From an uncultured Oscillospiraceae bacterium (lineage in GTDB: Bacteria > Bacillota > Clostridia > Oscillospirales > Oscillospiraceae): 20,321 nt of DNA. The number at the start of each line of letters is the position of its first letter. The stretch's first letter is position 1. The notes below the pieces were generated by a model. That model had not been told where the DNA came from, made no database searches, and was given only the letters and a program-made list of their open reading frames with translations. Of the stretch, positions 1 to 7,120 are shown piece after piece. The position numbers and the translations under genes are program-made. The stretch spans positions 1-20,321 of the forward strand of contig CAKTMW010000034.1 of NCBI GenBank assembly GCA_934574095.1. The letters are read 5' to 3'.

Positions 1-52
1 TGCTGATGCTCTGCTCATCCTCTACGATCAGTACCTTGTCTTTAATCTTCAT
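1..52 (-). CDS. Response regulator, N-terminal fragment (KdpE/OmpR-like, partial)
   Basis: Only the first 17 codons are inside the window; the gene runs off the left edge. The peptide begins MKIKDKVLIVEDEQSIS. A short basic start followed by a hydrophobic strand and the acidic pair of a receiver domain (VLIVEDEQ) is the typical beginning of a two-component response regulator. The ATG lies 11 nt inside the 3' end of the upstream histidine kinase gene, so the two are translationally coupled partners. Because the kinase is KdpD-like, the regulator is probably KdpE-like (OmpR/winged-helix class), but the output domain is not visible. Confidence 0.8.
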   Translation of the reverse strand, partial: MKIKDKVLIVEDEQSIS

Positions 53-1169
53 GGTCTTCCTCCTCCATAGGTAATTCGATCACAAATCGCGCCCCGCCGT
101 AGCGGGAGACGTTTTCGCCGTAAATGGTGCCGTCATGGGCCTGGACCACGGTTTTGCACACGGACAGGCCGATGCCCATGTTGCGCTTGCGGTCGCCCTG
201 CTGACTCTGGTGGGCAGAGCTGTCAAACAGGTTGTTGAGCTTGTCGCGAGGGATGCCCACACCGTTGTCCTCCACGATGATGCGGGCCACATTGCCCTTT
301 CGCTCCAATGTCACGTCCACCTCGGTGGCGCCCTCGGCGTGAAGGGCGGCGTTTTCCAGCAGGTTCAGCAACACCTGCTCCATCAGCAGCTCGTCCATAG
401 GGACCAGCAGCACCTCCTGGGGCAAGTGGACACGGACCGGCAGCTGGTCGCCCCGCTTTGTGTATTTGGCCACCGCGCCCTCGATGACCTCCTCGGCCAC
501 AGCCTGGGTCTTAGTGACCTTGGCGTCACCCTGGGCCCCGATGCGGGTGATGGACAGCAGGTTCTCCACGATGCGGATGAGCCAGCGAGCGTCCTCGTTG
601 GCGGAGGAGATCAGCTGGTGGCGCTGCTCCGGCGTCAGGGCATTTTCCTGCTCCAGCAGCACGTCGGTGGCGCCCACGATGCCGGTCAGCGGCGTGCGGA
701 TGTCGTGGGACACGGCCCGCAGAAGATTGGAGTGGATGCGCTCACGCTCCGCCTCCCGCTTCAATATCTCCACCTGCTTGGCGCGGCTGGTCAGCATACC
801 GGTGACCACCGAAATGAACATCATGACGATGAACGTCAGGGGAAAGCCCGCCAACGTGAAGCTGATCTCCCAATAGGGCTCGGTGAACACGTAGTCCACG
901 CAGAGAACGCCGGTGACGGCGATGAGGATGCTGAAGAGATAGCCGTCCGTCAGCAGCGCCGTCAGGAACACATCCAGAAAGAAGATGACGGCCACGTAGC
1001 TGGTGTCGCTGTGGGGGTCCACCGAGCGCAACAGCAGACACAGCAGCACCGTCAGAAAGAACAGCGAGGCGGAGACGATGAAATCCTTGCCGGAATACAG
1101 CAGCGAACTGTGAAACAGCTTCTTCTTTTTCGTCCATTGGCCCGGCCAGGGTATCTTCCATTTTTTCAC
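42..1169 (-). CDS. KdpD-like sensor histidine kinase (short form)
   Basis: Membrane histidine kinase of 375 aa that would phosphorylate the response regulator encoded by the overlapping downstream gene. Residues about 28-125 hold four hydrophobic segments resembling the DUF4118 membrane domain of KdpD (including DYVFTEPYW near 92-100). The HisKA H-box is RAVSHDIRTPLTG with phospho-acceptor His155. The ATPase domain has N-box NLLENAALHA (269-278), G1 DNGVGIP (301-307) and G2 MGIGLSV (331-337). Full-length KdpD is about 900 aa with N-terminal KdpD and Usp domains; both are absent here, as in other short KdpD-like kinases of clostridia. The start is GTG with GGGAGGG about 6 nt upstream; the nearby ATG is in another frame and stops at once. 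The signal sensed is unknown; K+ or turgor is inferred from family only. Confidence 0.9.
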   Translation of the reverse strand: MKKWKIPWPGQWTKKKKLFHSSLLYSGKDFIVSASLFFLTVLLCLLLRSVDPHSDTSYVAVIFFLDVFLTALLTDGYLFSILIAVTGVLCVDYVFTEPYWEISFTLAGFPLTFIVMMFISVVTGMLTSRAKQVEILKREAERERIHSNLLRAVSHDIRTPLTGIVGATDVLLEQENALTPEQRHQLISSANEDARWLIRIVENLLSITRIGAQGDAKVTKTQAVAEEVIEGAVAKYTKRGDQLPVRVHLPQEVLLVPMDELLMEQVLLNLLENAALHAEGATEVDVTLERKGNVARIIVEDNGVGIPRDKLNNLFDSSAHQSQQGDRKRNMGIGLSVCKTVVQAHDGTIYGENVSRYGGARFVIELPMEEEDHED

Positions 1170-1209
1170 ATATTTCCCTCCCCAGCGGCAGACACTGTAA
1201 TCATAGCGT

Positions 1210-1218
1210 ATTATATCA
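1210..1218 (-). promoter_or_regulatory. Extended -10 promoter for the kinase/regulator pair
   Basis: On the minus strand the sequence reads TGATATAATAC, a perfect extended -10 (TGnTATAAT), about 40 nt upstream of the GTG start of the kinase. No good -35 hexamer is seen at 16-18 nt, which fits an extended -10 promoter. Confidence 0.6.
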
Positions 1219-1312
1219 TAGATTTCTGTTAAAATGGTGCTAAAATGTCGTTAAGAGCCGGATTTTTCCCTGTTTTTCACAGAGGCTTTACGGAAGCGGC
1301 GGTCTGCCGACA

Positions 1313-1350
1313 AAAACCGGCCTTTTTCCCGCGGGAAAAAGGCCGGTTTT
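1313..1350 (-). terminator. Perfect 38-nt palindrome, probable intrinsic terminator
   Basis: Two 18-nt arms (1313-1330 and 1333-1350) are exact inverted copies around a GC centre. They have a CCGGCC block, A/T tracts at the outer ends and a CCCGCGGG centre. Read on the minus strand the hairpin ends in TTTTTG, as an intrinsic terminator would. It lies downstream of the small minus-strand transcription unit at 1457-1607 and just upstream of the kinase promoter, so it could insulate the two. On the plus strand the T run is shorter. Confidence 0.55.
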
Positions 1351-1456
1351 CCAGAGCTGCTTGTCGAATATTGTATCTTTCAGGGGGAAATTTCCCCATA
1401 AAAAGCAAATCGCCACGGCACCGGTGTGTCGTGGTTCCTTCGTAAGTGGGGGATCA

Positions 1457-1534
1457 TTACCGATCGCTGGGCTGCCAATCGCAATCCGCGAAGATCATAT
1501 CGTCCAGATCACCCGTGATGAACTTGTTCAACAT
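1457..1534 (-). CDS. Candidate small ORF, 25 aa, unknown
   Basis: Encodes MLNKFITGDLDDMIFADCDW followed by QPSDR; it is acidic and matches no family I recognise. Support comes from context: a TTGCAA-N17-TATAAT promoter 45 nt upstream, an AAAGGAG ribosome binding site at 1548-1554, and a strong palindromic terminator at 1313-1350. The start is uncertain. The ATG with ideal spacing (1539-1541, 6 nt) opens only a 10-codon ORF in another frame. The ATG used here is 13 nt from GGAG, and an in-frame GTG at 1544-1546 is too close. The transcript may instead be a small RNA, or a leader peptide overlapping this ORF. Confidence 0.35.
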   Translation of the reverse strand: MLNKFITGDLDDMIFADCDWQPSDR

Positions 1535-1578
1535 CGTACATATCACGCTCCTTTCTTACTCTTAAATTTTCTATCTGT

Positions 1579-1607
1579 ATTATATGCTTCCTCCTTCCCT
1601 TTTGCAA
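1579..1607 (-). promoter_or_regulatory. Sigma-A-type promoter of the small transcription unit
   Basis: On the minus strand TTGCAA (1607-1602) is separated by exactly 17 nt from a perfect TATAAT (1584-1579). Transcription would start near 1572 and run through the small ORF toward the palindrome at 1313-1350. Confidence 0.6.
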
Positions 1608-1671
1608 GCTTCAAATTAGACGTATTTCACAATTTTATTATGGTTCTTTTTGGCAGTTTGCACAGTGCCTA

Positions 1672-1700
1672 TTGCGTTTTTGGGAGGGACACATTATAAT
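1672..1700 (+). promoter_or_regulatory. Promoter of the mnmG operon
   Basis: TTGCGT (1672-1677), a 17-nt spacer and a perfect TATAAT (1695-1700). It lies about 40 nt upstream of the mnmG start and diverges from the small minus-strand unit. Confidence 0.6.
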
Positions 1701-1739
1701 ATAGGATGGAAATTTAAGTGAACGCGGGGGTCGCGTCGT

Positions 1740-3605
1740 ATGAAAGAGTTTATTGCGGGACAATTTGATATTGCCGTCATCGGTGCGGGACACGCCGGCA
1801 TCGAGGCGGCGCTGGCGGCGGCACGGCTGGGACTGGAGACGGTGTGCTTTACCATCAATCTGGACGCGGTGGGCAACATGCCCTGCAACCCGGCCATCGG
1901 CGGCACGGGAAAGGGTCATCTGGTACGCGAGCTGGACGCGCTGGGCGGCGAAATGGCCAGGGCAGCGGACAAGGCCTGCATCCAGTACCGGATGCTGAAC
2001 CGGGGCAAAGGCCCCGCCGTGTGGTCCCTGCGGGCACAGGCCGACCGCCGGGAGTACCAGAAGGTGATGAAGCACACACTGGAGCGCCAGCCCCACCTGA
2101 CGGTGCGGCAGGGCGAGGTGGTGGACCTCCGGACGGAGAACGGCCATGTGTCGCAAGTGGTGCTGCGGACCGGCGCGGTATTTCACGTGAGAGCCGCCGT
2201 CATCTGCTCGGGCACGTATCTCCACGGACGGACCATCATCGGCGAGTGCATTGAGGAGAGCGGGCCCGACGGTATGCACGCCGCCACGGCGCTGACGGAG
2301 CGGCTGCTGGCGCTGGGACTGCCCCTGCGGCGCTTCAAGACCGGGACGCCGCCCCGGGTCAACGCCCGGACGGTGGACTTCAGTAAAATGGAGATTCAGA
2401 TGGGCGACCCCTCTCCCCTGCCTTTCAGCTTTGAGACAGCGCAGCCGCCGGAGAACCGGGCGGTGTGCTATCTCACCTACACCAATGAGGAGACCCACCG
2501 GATCATCCGGGAGAATCTGGATCGCAGCCCCATTTACAGCGGCGTCATTGAGGGGATCGGCCCCCGGTACTGCCCGTCCATCGAGACGAAGGTGGTGCGG
2601 TTCGCCGACAAGCCCCGGCACCAGCTGTTTATCGAGCCCATGGGGCTGGACACGGAGGAGCTGTACATTCAGGGGTTCTCCTCTTCTCTGCCGGAGGAAA
2701 TTCAAATTCAGATGCTGCACACCGTGTCCGGCTTGGAGCACGCGGTGATGACCCGGCCCGCCTACGCCATCGAGTACGACTGCATCGACCCGCTGGCGCT
2801 GAAGCCCACGCTGGAGACGAAGGCGGTGGCAGGACTGTACGGCGCGGGACAGTTCAACGGCTCCTCGGGCTACGAGGAGGCGGCGGCGCAAGGCTTCGCG
2901 GCAGGTGTCAACGCGGCGCTGGCGCTGCTGGGCCGTGAGCCGTTGGTCTTAAAACGCAGCGAGAGCTACATCGGCACCCTCATCGACGATCTGGTGACAA
3001 AGGGTACGGAGGAGCCGTACCGGATGATGACCAGCCGCTCGGAGTACCGGCTGGTGCTGCGGCAGGACAACGCCGACCAGCGGCTGACGGCCATCGGCCA
3101 CCGGATCGGCCTGGTCAGTGAGGAGCGGCTGGCGGCGGTGGAGGCCAAATACGCCGCCGTGGCGCGGGAGATCAAGCGGCTGGAGCGCACCGGCATCCCC
3201 GGCAGCGAGGCGCTGAACGCCCTGCTGACAGAGCGGGGCACCACGCCGGTCAACGACGGGTGCCGCCTTATCGACCTGCTGCGGCGGCCCCAGGTAAGCT
3301 ATAACGATCTGCGCCCCTTCGATCCCGCGCCGCCGGAGTTGGCGGCGGACGTGGTGGAGCAGGCGGAGATCACCGTGAAGTACGAGGGGTACATCCAGCG
3401 GCAGCAGAAGCAGGTGGAGGAATTCGAGCGCTTGGAGCGCCGCCTGCTGCCGGAGGATCTGGACTATGACCACATTCAGGGGCTGCGGCTGGAGGCCCGC
3501 GAAAAGCTCAGTGCCATCCGGCCCAGGAGCCTGGGACAGGCGGGGCGCATCTCCGGCGTGTCCCCCGCCGACATGGCGGCGCTGATGATCTACTTAGGGA
3601 AATAA
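1740..3605 (+). CDS. mnmG: tRNA uridine-5-carboxymethylaminomethyl(34) synthesis enzyme MnmG (GidA)
   Basis: FAD-dependent cytosolic enzyme that works with MnmE to install carboxymethylaminomethyl groups on U34 of certain tRNAs, improving decoding of codons ending in A or G. At 621 aa it is full length for the family. Visible marks are the Rossmann dinucleotide motif GAGHAG (15-20), [10 protein letters not shown] (46-55), [12 protein letters not shown] (274-285, with the conserved Cys278), [25 protein letters not shown] FAD region (366-385) and the C-terminal ending [13 protein letters not shown]. The start is the ATG preceded only by a weak GGGGG ribosome site; [17 protein letters not shown] fits the family N-terminus. 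mnmE is not adjacent. It heads an operon with the cyclase-family, MurT-like and GatD-like genes, spaced 13 nt from the next ORF. Confidence 0.97.
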   Translation: MKEFIAGQFDIAVIGAGHAGIEAALAAARLGLETVCFTINLDAVGNMPCNPAIGGTGKGHLVRELDALGGEMARAADKACIQYRMLNRGKGPAVWSLRAQADRREYQKVMKHTLERQPHLTVRQGEVVDLRTENGHVSQVVLRTGAVFHVRAAVICSGTYLHGRTIIGECIEESGPDGMHAATALTERLLALGLPLRRFKTGTPPRVNARTVDFSKMEIQMGDPSPLPFSFETAQPPENRAVCYLTYTNEETHRIIRENLDRSPIYSGVIEGIGPRYCPSIETKVVRFADKPRHQLFIEPMGLDTEELYIQGFSSSLPEEIQIQMLHTVSGLEHAVMTRPAYAIEYDCIDPLALKPTLETKAVAGLYGAGQFNGSSGYEEAAAQGFAAGVNAALALLGREPLVLKRSESYIGTLIDDLVTKGTEEPYRMMTSRSEYRLVLRQDNADQRLTAIGHRIGLVSEERLAAVEAKYAAVAREIKRLERTGIPGSEALNALLTERGTTPVNDGCRLIDLLRRPQVSYNDLRPFDPAPPELAADVVEQAEITVKYEGYIQRQQKQVEEFERLERRLLPEDLDYDHIQGLRLEAREKLSAIRPRSLGQAGRISGVSPADMAALMIYLGK

Positions 3606-3618
3606 GGAGGGCGAACCG

Positions 3619-4245
3619 ATGAAGGTATACGATCTGACCCACACCATACAAAACGACATGCCGGTGTATCCCGGCACGGAGCAGCCGCAGCTGACCACCG
3701 CCTGCACCATCGAATCGGTGGGCTATCAGGAGACGCTGCTGCACATGTTCTCCCACACCGGCACCCACATGGACGCCCCGGCCCACATGCTGCTGGACGG
3801 CGCGGCGCTGGACAGCTACGGCGCGGACAAGTTCGCCGGAACAGCTGTGGTGGTGGACTGCCGGGAACGGGAGAGCATCTCCCTTCCCCTGCTGCAAAGC
3901 TATGATCTGGACGGCGTGGACTTCGTGCTGTTCTGCACCGGGTGGGACAAAAAGTGGGGCAGCCCCGACTACTACGAGGGCTTCCCCTGTCTGACAGCCG
4001 ACGCGGCGGCGTATCTGGCCACCCTGCCTTTGAAGGGCGTGGGCGAGGATACCATCTCGCTGGATCCCTGCGACAGCGTGGACTTCCCCAACCACATTAC
4101 ACTGATGCGCGCGGACTTCGTGAACACGGAGAACCTGACGGGGCTGGACGCTTTGATCGGACGGCGGTTCACCTTTGTGACGCTGCCGCTGAAATTTGAA
4201 AATTCCGATGGCTGCTCCTGCCGCGCCATCGCAATGGAGGAATGA
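3619..4245 (+). CDS. Cyclase-family metal-dependent hydrolase (kynurenine formamidase-like)
   Basis: A 208-aa member of the cyclase family (PF04199), to which bacterial arylformamidase KynB belongs. The metal-binding signature HTGTHMDAPAH is at residues 46-56 (His46, His50, Asp52, His56). The N-terminus DLTHTI and the YPGT segment near 17-20 are also typical. Family members hydrolyse amide, lactone or formamide bonds using Zn or Mn, but many are of unknown substrate. No tryptophan-degradation gene is nearby. It begins 13 nt after mnmG with an AAGGAGG site, and its last codons carry the ribosome site of the MurT-like gene (GGAGGA, stop 4 nt before the next ATG), so it should be made together with that pair. 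Its true substrate is unknown. Confidence 0.85.
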   Translation: MKVYDLTHTIQNDMPVYPGTEQPQLTTACTIESVGYQETLLHMFSHTGTHMDAPAHMLLDGAALDSYGADKFAGTAVVVDCRERESISLPLLQSYDLDGVDFVLFCTGWDKKWGSPDYYEGFPCLTADAAAYLATLPLKGVGEDTISLDPCDSVDFPNHITLMRADFVNTENLTGLDALIGRRFTFVTLPLKFENSDGCSCRAIAMEE

Positions 4246-4249
4246 TACA

Positions 4250-5638
4250 ATGGGTAAGCTGCGGTTTTTGCTGGCGCTGTGGCTGGGCAAGCTGTCCATC
4301 CCGGCGCTGAAGATCACCCGCCACAACGGCACGGACTTCCCCGGCTCGCTGGCGGTGAAGGTGTGTCCTGACTTTTTGAAATATGTGGGCAAGCCCCCCA
4401 TGATGGTGGCCGTTACCGGCACCAACGGCAAGACCACCGTCAGCAACATGCTGGTGGACATTCTGGAAGCGGAGGGCCACCACGTGCTCAGCAACCGGGC
4501 CGGCAGCAACATCACCTCCGGTGTGTCCACGGCCTTCATCCGCAGCTGCGACATGCTGGGCCGGGTGAAGAACTGCGACATGGCAGTGCTGGAGATCGAC
4601 GAGCGGTCGGCGCCGAAAATTTACCCCTACGTGCGGCCCAACTATATCCTCATCACCAATCTGTTCCGGGATTCCATCATGCGCAACGCCCATCCGGGGT
4701 ACATCGCGGGCATTCTCAGCCGGAATTTGCCGAAGGAGAGCAAGCTGATCCTGAATGCCGACGACCTCATCTCCTGCGGCGTGGCGGAGGAGAACGAGCG
4801 GTGCTATTTCGGCATCGGGCGGATGCCCACCGACGTGACGGACTGCGTGAACCTGCTGAACGATATGCGTATCTGTCCCCGGTGCGCGGGAAAGCTGCGG
4901 TATGAGTACCGCCGCTATCACCACATCGGTCACGCCGTGTGCGAGAGCTGCGGCTTCCACTCCCCCGAGGCGGACTATCTGGCGGAGCAGGTGGACCTGC
5001 AGGCCCGGACCATGACGGTGCGGGAAAAGGACGGGGTGGCATATCCCTATGAGCTGATCACCGACAGTCTGTTCAACATCTACAACATGATGGCGGTCAT
5101 CGCCGCCCTGCGGCAGCTGGGCCTGAGCCACGAGACCATCCGGAAGCGGTTCGCCGGGACGAAAATTCTGGAGAGCCGTCTTTCTGAGGAGAAGATCGGC
5201 GGCGTGAACGTCATCATGCAGATGTCCAAGGACAAAAACGCCCTGGCATGCAGCCGGAACTTTGACTATATCCAGTCCAAGCCGGGCCGCAAGGAGCTGC
5301 TGGTGATGATGAACTGCATGGGCGTGTCCAAAAACTGGTCGGAGAATCCCAGCTGGATGTACGACACGGACTTTGAGTTTCTGAACCACGACGACATCGT
5401 GCAGCTGGTGTGCGCCGGACCGAGAGCCCGGGACTACAAGCTGCGGCTGCTGCTGGCGGGCATTCCGGAGGAGAAAATTTTTCTGGAGGATGACGAGTTC
5501 AAGGCGCTGGACAAGCTGTATCTGACGCCCGGGGACGACGTGTATATCCTGTACGGCGTGGACGGCACGCCGCTGGCCTTCCGGGTGAAGGCGAAGCTGA
5601 AGGAAAAGCTGTTGGCGAAAGGAGGTCAGGCACAATGA
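4250..5638 (+). CDS. MurT-like Mur ligase (divergent lipid II isoglutaminyl synthase subunit)
   Basis: A 462-aa Mur-ligase-family ATPase with the MurT layout: P-loop GTNGKTT (57-63), a Mur central domain, an inserted Cys4 ribbon (Cys209, Cys212, Cys231, Cys234) and a MurT-type C-terminal domain. MurT with GatD amidates the D-Glu of lipid II at the cytoplasmic face of the membrane. An in-frame upstream ATG at 4196 lies inside the cyclase gene; the ATG at 4250 with GGAGGA just upstream is the better start. The 3' end overlaps the GatD-like gene by 4 nt (ATGA). Several places differ from MurT as I know it: FRDSIMRNAHPG where FRDQLDRYGE-type residues are expected, and SKDKNALACSRN where an NPxGxNQ-type motif is expected. 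It may therefore be a divergent paralogue with an altered substrate. Confidence 0.85.
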   Translation: MGKLRFLLALWLGKLSIPALKITRHNGTDFPGSLAVKVCPDFLKYVGKPPMMVAVTGTNGKTTVSNMLVDILEAEGHHVLSNRAGSNITSGVSTAFIRSCDMLGRVKNCDMAVLEIDERSAPKIYPYVRPNYILITNLFRDSIMRNAHPGYIAGILSRNLPKESKLILNADDLISCGVAEENERCYFGIGRMPTDVTDCVNLLNDMRICPRCAGKLRYEYRRYHHIGHAVCESCGFHSPEADYLAEQVDLQARTMTVREKDGVAYPYELITDSLFNIYNMMAVIAALRQLGLSHETIRKRFAGTKILESRLSEEKIGGVNVIMQMSKDKNALACSRNFDYIQSKPGRKELLVMMNCMGVSKNWSENPSWMYDTDFEFLNHDDIVQLVCAGPRARDYKLRLLLAGIPEEKIFLEDDEFKALDKLYLTPGDDVYILYGVDGTPLAFRVKAKLKEKLLAKGGQAQ

Positions 5639-6345
5639 GAGCGGAGATTTTATTCCCGGAGGTGTGCAACCTCTACGGCGACTTGCAGAACATCTACTAT
5701 CTGAAGCGGTGCTGCCCGGAGCTGGAGATCGTGGAGACCGATCTGAAGTCCCGGCCCGCCTTTCTGGACGGGGACGTAACGCTGGTGTTCATGGGCTCCA
5801 CCACGGAGCAAGGCTTACAGCTGGCGGCGGACGCCCTGCGGCCCTATCGGGAGGCCATCGCGGAGAAGATCGACGCGGGACAGCTGTTTCTGGCCACCGG
5901 CAACGCGCTGGACATTCTGGGCGACGCCATCGACAGCGACGCCGCGCCCCGTATCGAGGGGCTGGGCCTGCTGCCCACCCGCGCCGAGTATCACATGATG
6001 CGGCGGCACAACAGCTACTATGTGGGCAAGTTCGGGGAGATGGACATTGTGGGCTTCAAGAGCCTGTTCGGCCACTCCCACGGTATGGGCGAGGCGCTGT
6101 TCGACACTGTGAAGGGCGTGGGCCGGGACGGTCAGGAAAACAGCGGCGAGGGCTTCCGCCGGGGCGGACTGATGGCCACGTATCTCATCGGGCCGCTGCT
6201 GATCCTGAACCCTCCCCTTTGCAAGTGGCTGCTGCGGGAGATGGGCGCGGCGTCCGACGCGCTGGCCTTTGAGGACGCCGCCATGGACAGCTATCGCAAG
6301 CGGGTGGCGGAGTTTATGGAGCCGGGACGGAGCTGGAAGTATTAA
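5635..6345 (+). CDS. GatD-like class I amidotransferase lacking the catalytic Cys and His
   Basis: A 236-aa protein aligned with GatD, the glutaminase partner of MurT, by the N-terminal LFPEVCNLYGDLQNIYYLK, the GSTTEQ loop (54-59), the EGLGLLPTRAEYH block and the C-terminal TYLIGPLLILNP. GatD normally has a nucleophile elbow of the ICGGYQ type and a catalytic His in TYLHGP. Here the elbow region reads LATGNALDILG (86-96) with no Cys, and the His position is Ile185 (TYLIGP). The usual NHGGRTY-type segment is also replaced (SLFGHSHG, 143-150). The reading frame is intact and ATGA-coupled to the MurT-like gene, so it is probably a folded partner that cannot hydrolyse glutamine. It could be a structural or regulatory subunit, or bind another ligand. 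Assignment to the fold is firm; function is inference. Confidence 0.85.
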   Translation: MRAEILFPEVCNLYGDLQNIYYLKRCCPELEIVETDLKSRPAFLDGDVTLVFMGSTTEQGLQLAADALRPYREAIAEKIDAGQLFLATGNALDILGDAIDSDAAPRIEGLGLLPTRAEYHMMRRHNSYYVGKFGEMDIVGFKSLFGHSHGMGEALFDTVKGVGRDGQENSGEGFRRGGLMATYLIGPLLILNPPLCKWLLREMGAASDALAFEDAAMDSYRKRVAEFMEPGRSWKY

Positions 6346-6401
6346 AAACCGGACTGCTTTGGCCCACGAAAACAGCAGGTCACGCCGCAAGGAGGAACGA
6401 T

Positions 6402-6917
6402 ATGAAAAAATGGAAGACTTATCAACTTGTTCTGATCCCTCTCCTTCTCGTCATGATTGCTGTGGGCGTGAGCCTTGCCTACAGCTGGTGGAACGCGAGC
6501 CGCGCTGTACCCGGCCCTGGAAGCCTGGAAAGTCGTTTGCAGGGCATTGGCGATTGGGCCGAGGGCGAACAGGGATTGGCGCAGCTTGGCGCGTATACCT
6601 TTGTCACCACGGATGAGATCGACACGGCCCGCATCAAAAAAGTATATTCCTATCAGCTTTCGGACGGCTCTGTTTACGGCTGGCTTTCCTTGCGGCAGGA
6701 GCAGCAGGAGGAGCAGTGGGAAAACGAGAGCGCTGTCCCCGGCACCGACGCCAACTACGTCAAGGTGCTGCTGGAAGCGGAGGCGCAGCATTGGGAAAAG
6801 GACCTGTTTTTGGGCCATTATAGTCTGAGCGGGGTGTTTTTTGCCATCAGCGACAGCCCCGAAACCCTAGCGAGTTATTTTCTCAGCTGCACAGAGGGTA
6901 ACTACTATCGCGGCTGA
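6402..6917 (+). CDS. Membrane-anchored protein of unknown function
   Basis: A 171-aa protein I do not recognise. Lys-rich residues 1-5 are followed by one hydrophobic segment (about 9-27), giving a signal anchor or uncleaved signal peptide with the rest outside the cell. The exported part is hydrophilic, has several Trp and Tyr residues (YSYQLSDGSVYGWLSL near 82-97), and a single Cys near the C-terminus that is not a lipobox. The start is supported by AAGGAGG ending 7-8 nt upstream. It follows the GatD-like gene by 56 nt with no terminator between, so it may be read from the same transcript, and precedes an XRE-membrane regulator. Confidence 0.75.
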   Translation: MKKWKTYQLVLIPLLLVMIAVGVSLAYSWWNASRAVPGPGSLESRLQGIGDWAEGEQGLAQLGAYTFVTTDEIDTARIKKVYSYQLSDGSVYGWLSLRQEQQEEQWENESAVPGTDANYVKVLLEAEAQHWEKDLFLGHYSLSGVFFAISDSPETLASYFLSCTEGNYYRG

Positions 6918-6930
6918 TGGGACGTGTGCC

Positions 6931-6959
6931 GCAGGGCGGACAGCGTCGTCCGCCCCCGC
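6931..6959. repeat. REP-like palindrome, isolated copy
   Basis: A GGGCGGAC...GTCCGCCC stem of the same subtype as the first palindrome of the cluster at 8836, differing at a few positions. It sits just after the stop of the 171-aa ORF and is followed by a run of seven A residues. Confidence 0.6.
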
Positions 6960-6983
6960 AAAAAAACATTCCGCAGCACACAG

Positions 6984-7018
6984 GGCAGGCCCGTTTTGCG
7001 CCGCAAAACGGGCCTGCC
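6984..7018. repeat. 35-nt near-perfect palindrome
   Basis: Two 17-nt arms, 6984-7000 and 7002-7018, match exactly around one base (arms begin GGCAGGCCCG and end CGGGCCTGCC). No U-run follows directly on either strand, so it is not a standard terminator. On the minus strand a T7 run occurs about 20 nt further on. Confidence 0.6.
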
Positions 7019-7062
7019 GGTACAACTCTACGCTGCGGAGAGTGATTTCCCAAACGGCGGGG

Positions 7063-7092
7063 TGGACAATTCGGGCGGTCTTACGGCATACT
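7063..7092 (+). promoter_or_regulatory. Possible promoter for the XRE-membrane regulator
   Basis: TGGACA (7063-7068) and CATACT (7087-7092) are separated by 18 nt, upstream of the start at 7121. The match is moderate. Confidence 0.3.
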
Positions 7093-7120
7093 GGCGTCAC
7101 AGCGAAAGGAGCGTGACCAC

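Noticed and set aside
1245..1699. Two plus-strand frames (66 and 112 codons) in the kinase-mnmG gap
   Set aside because: They run through the perfect palindrome and antisense to the small transcription unit, with no ribosome site or recognisable product.
4196..4249. Upstream in-frame ATG extending the MurT-like protein by 18 residues
   Set aside because: It lies inside the cyclase gene without a ribosome site; the ATG at 4250 has GGAGGA just upstream and gives the family-like N-terminus.
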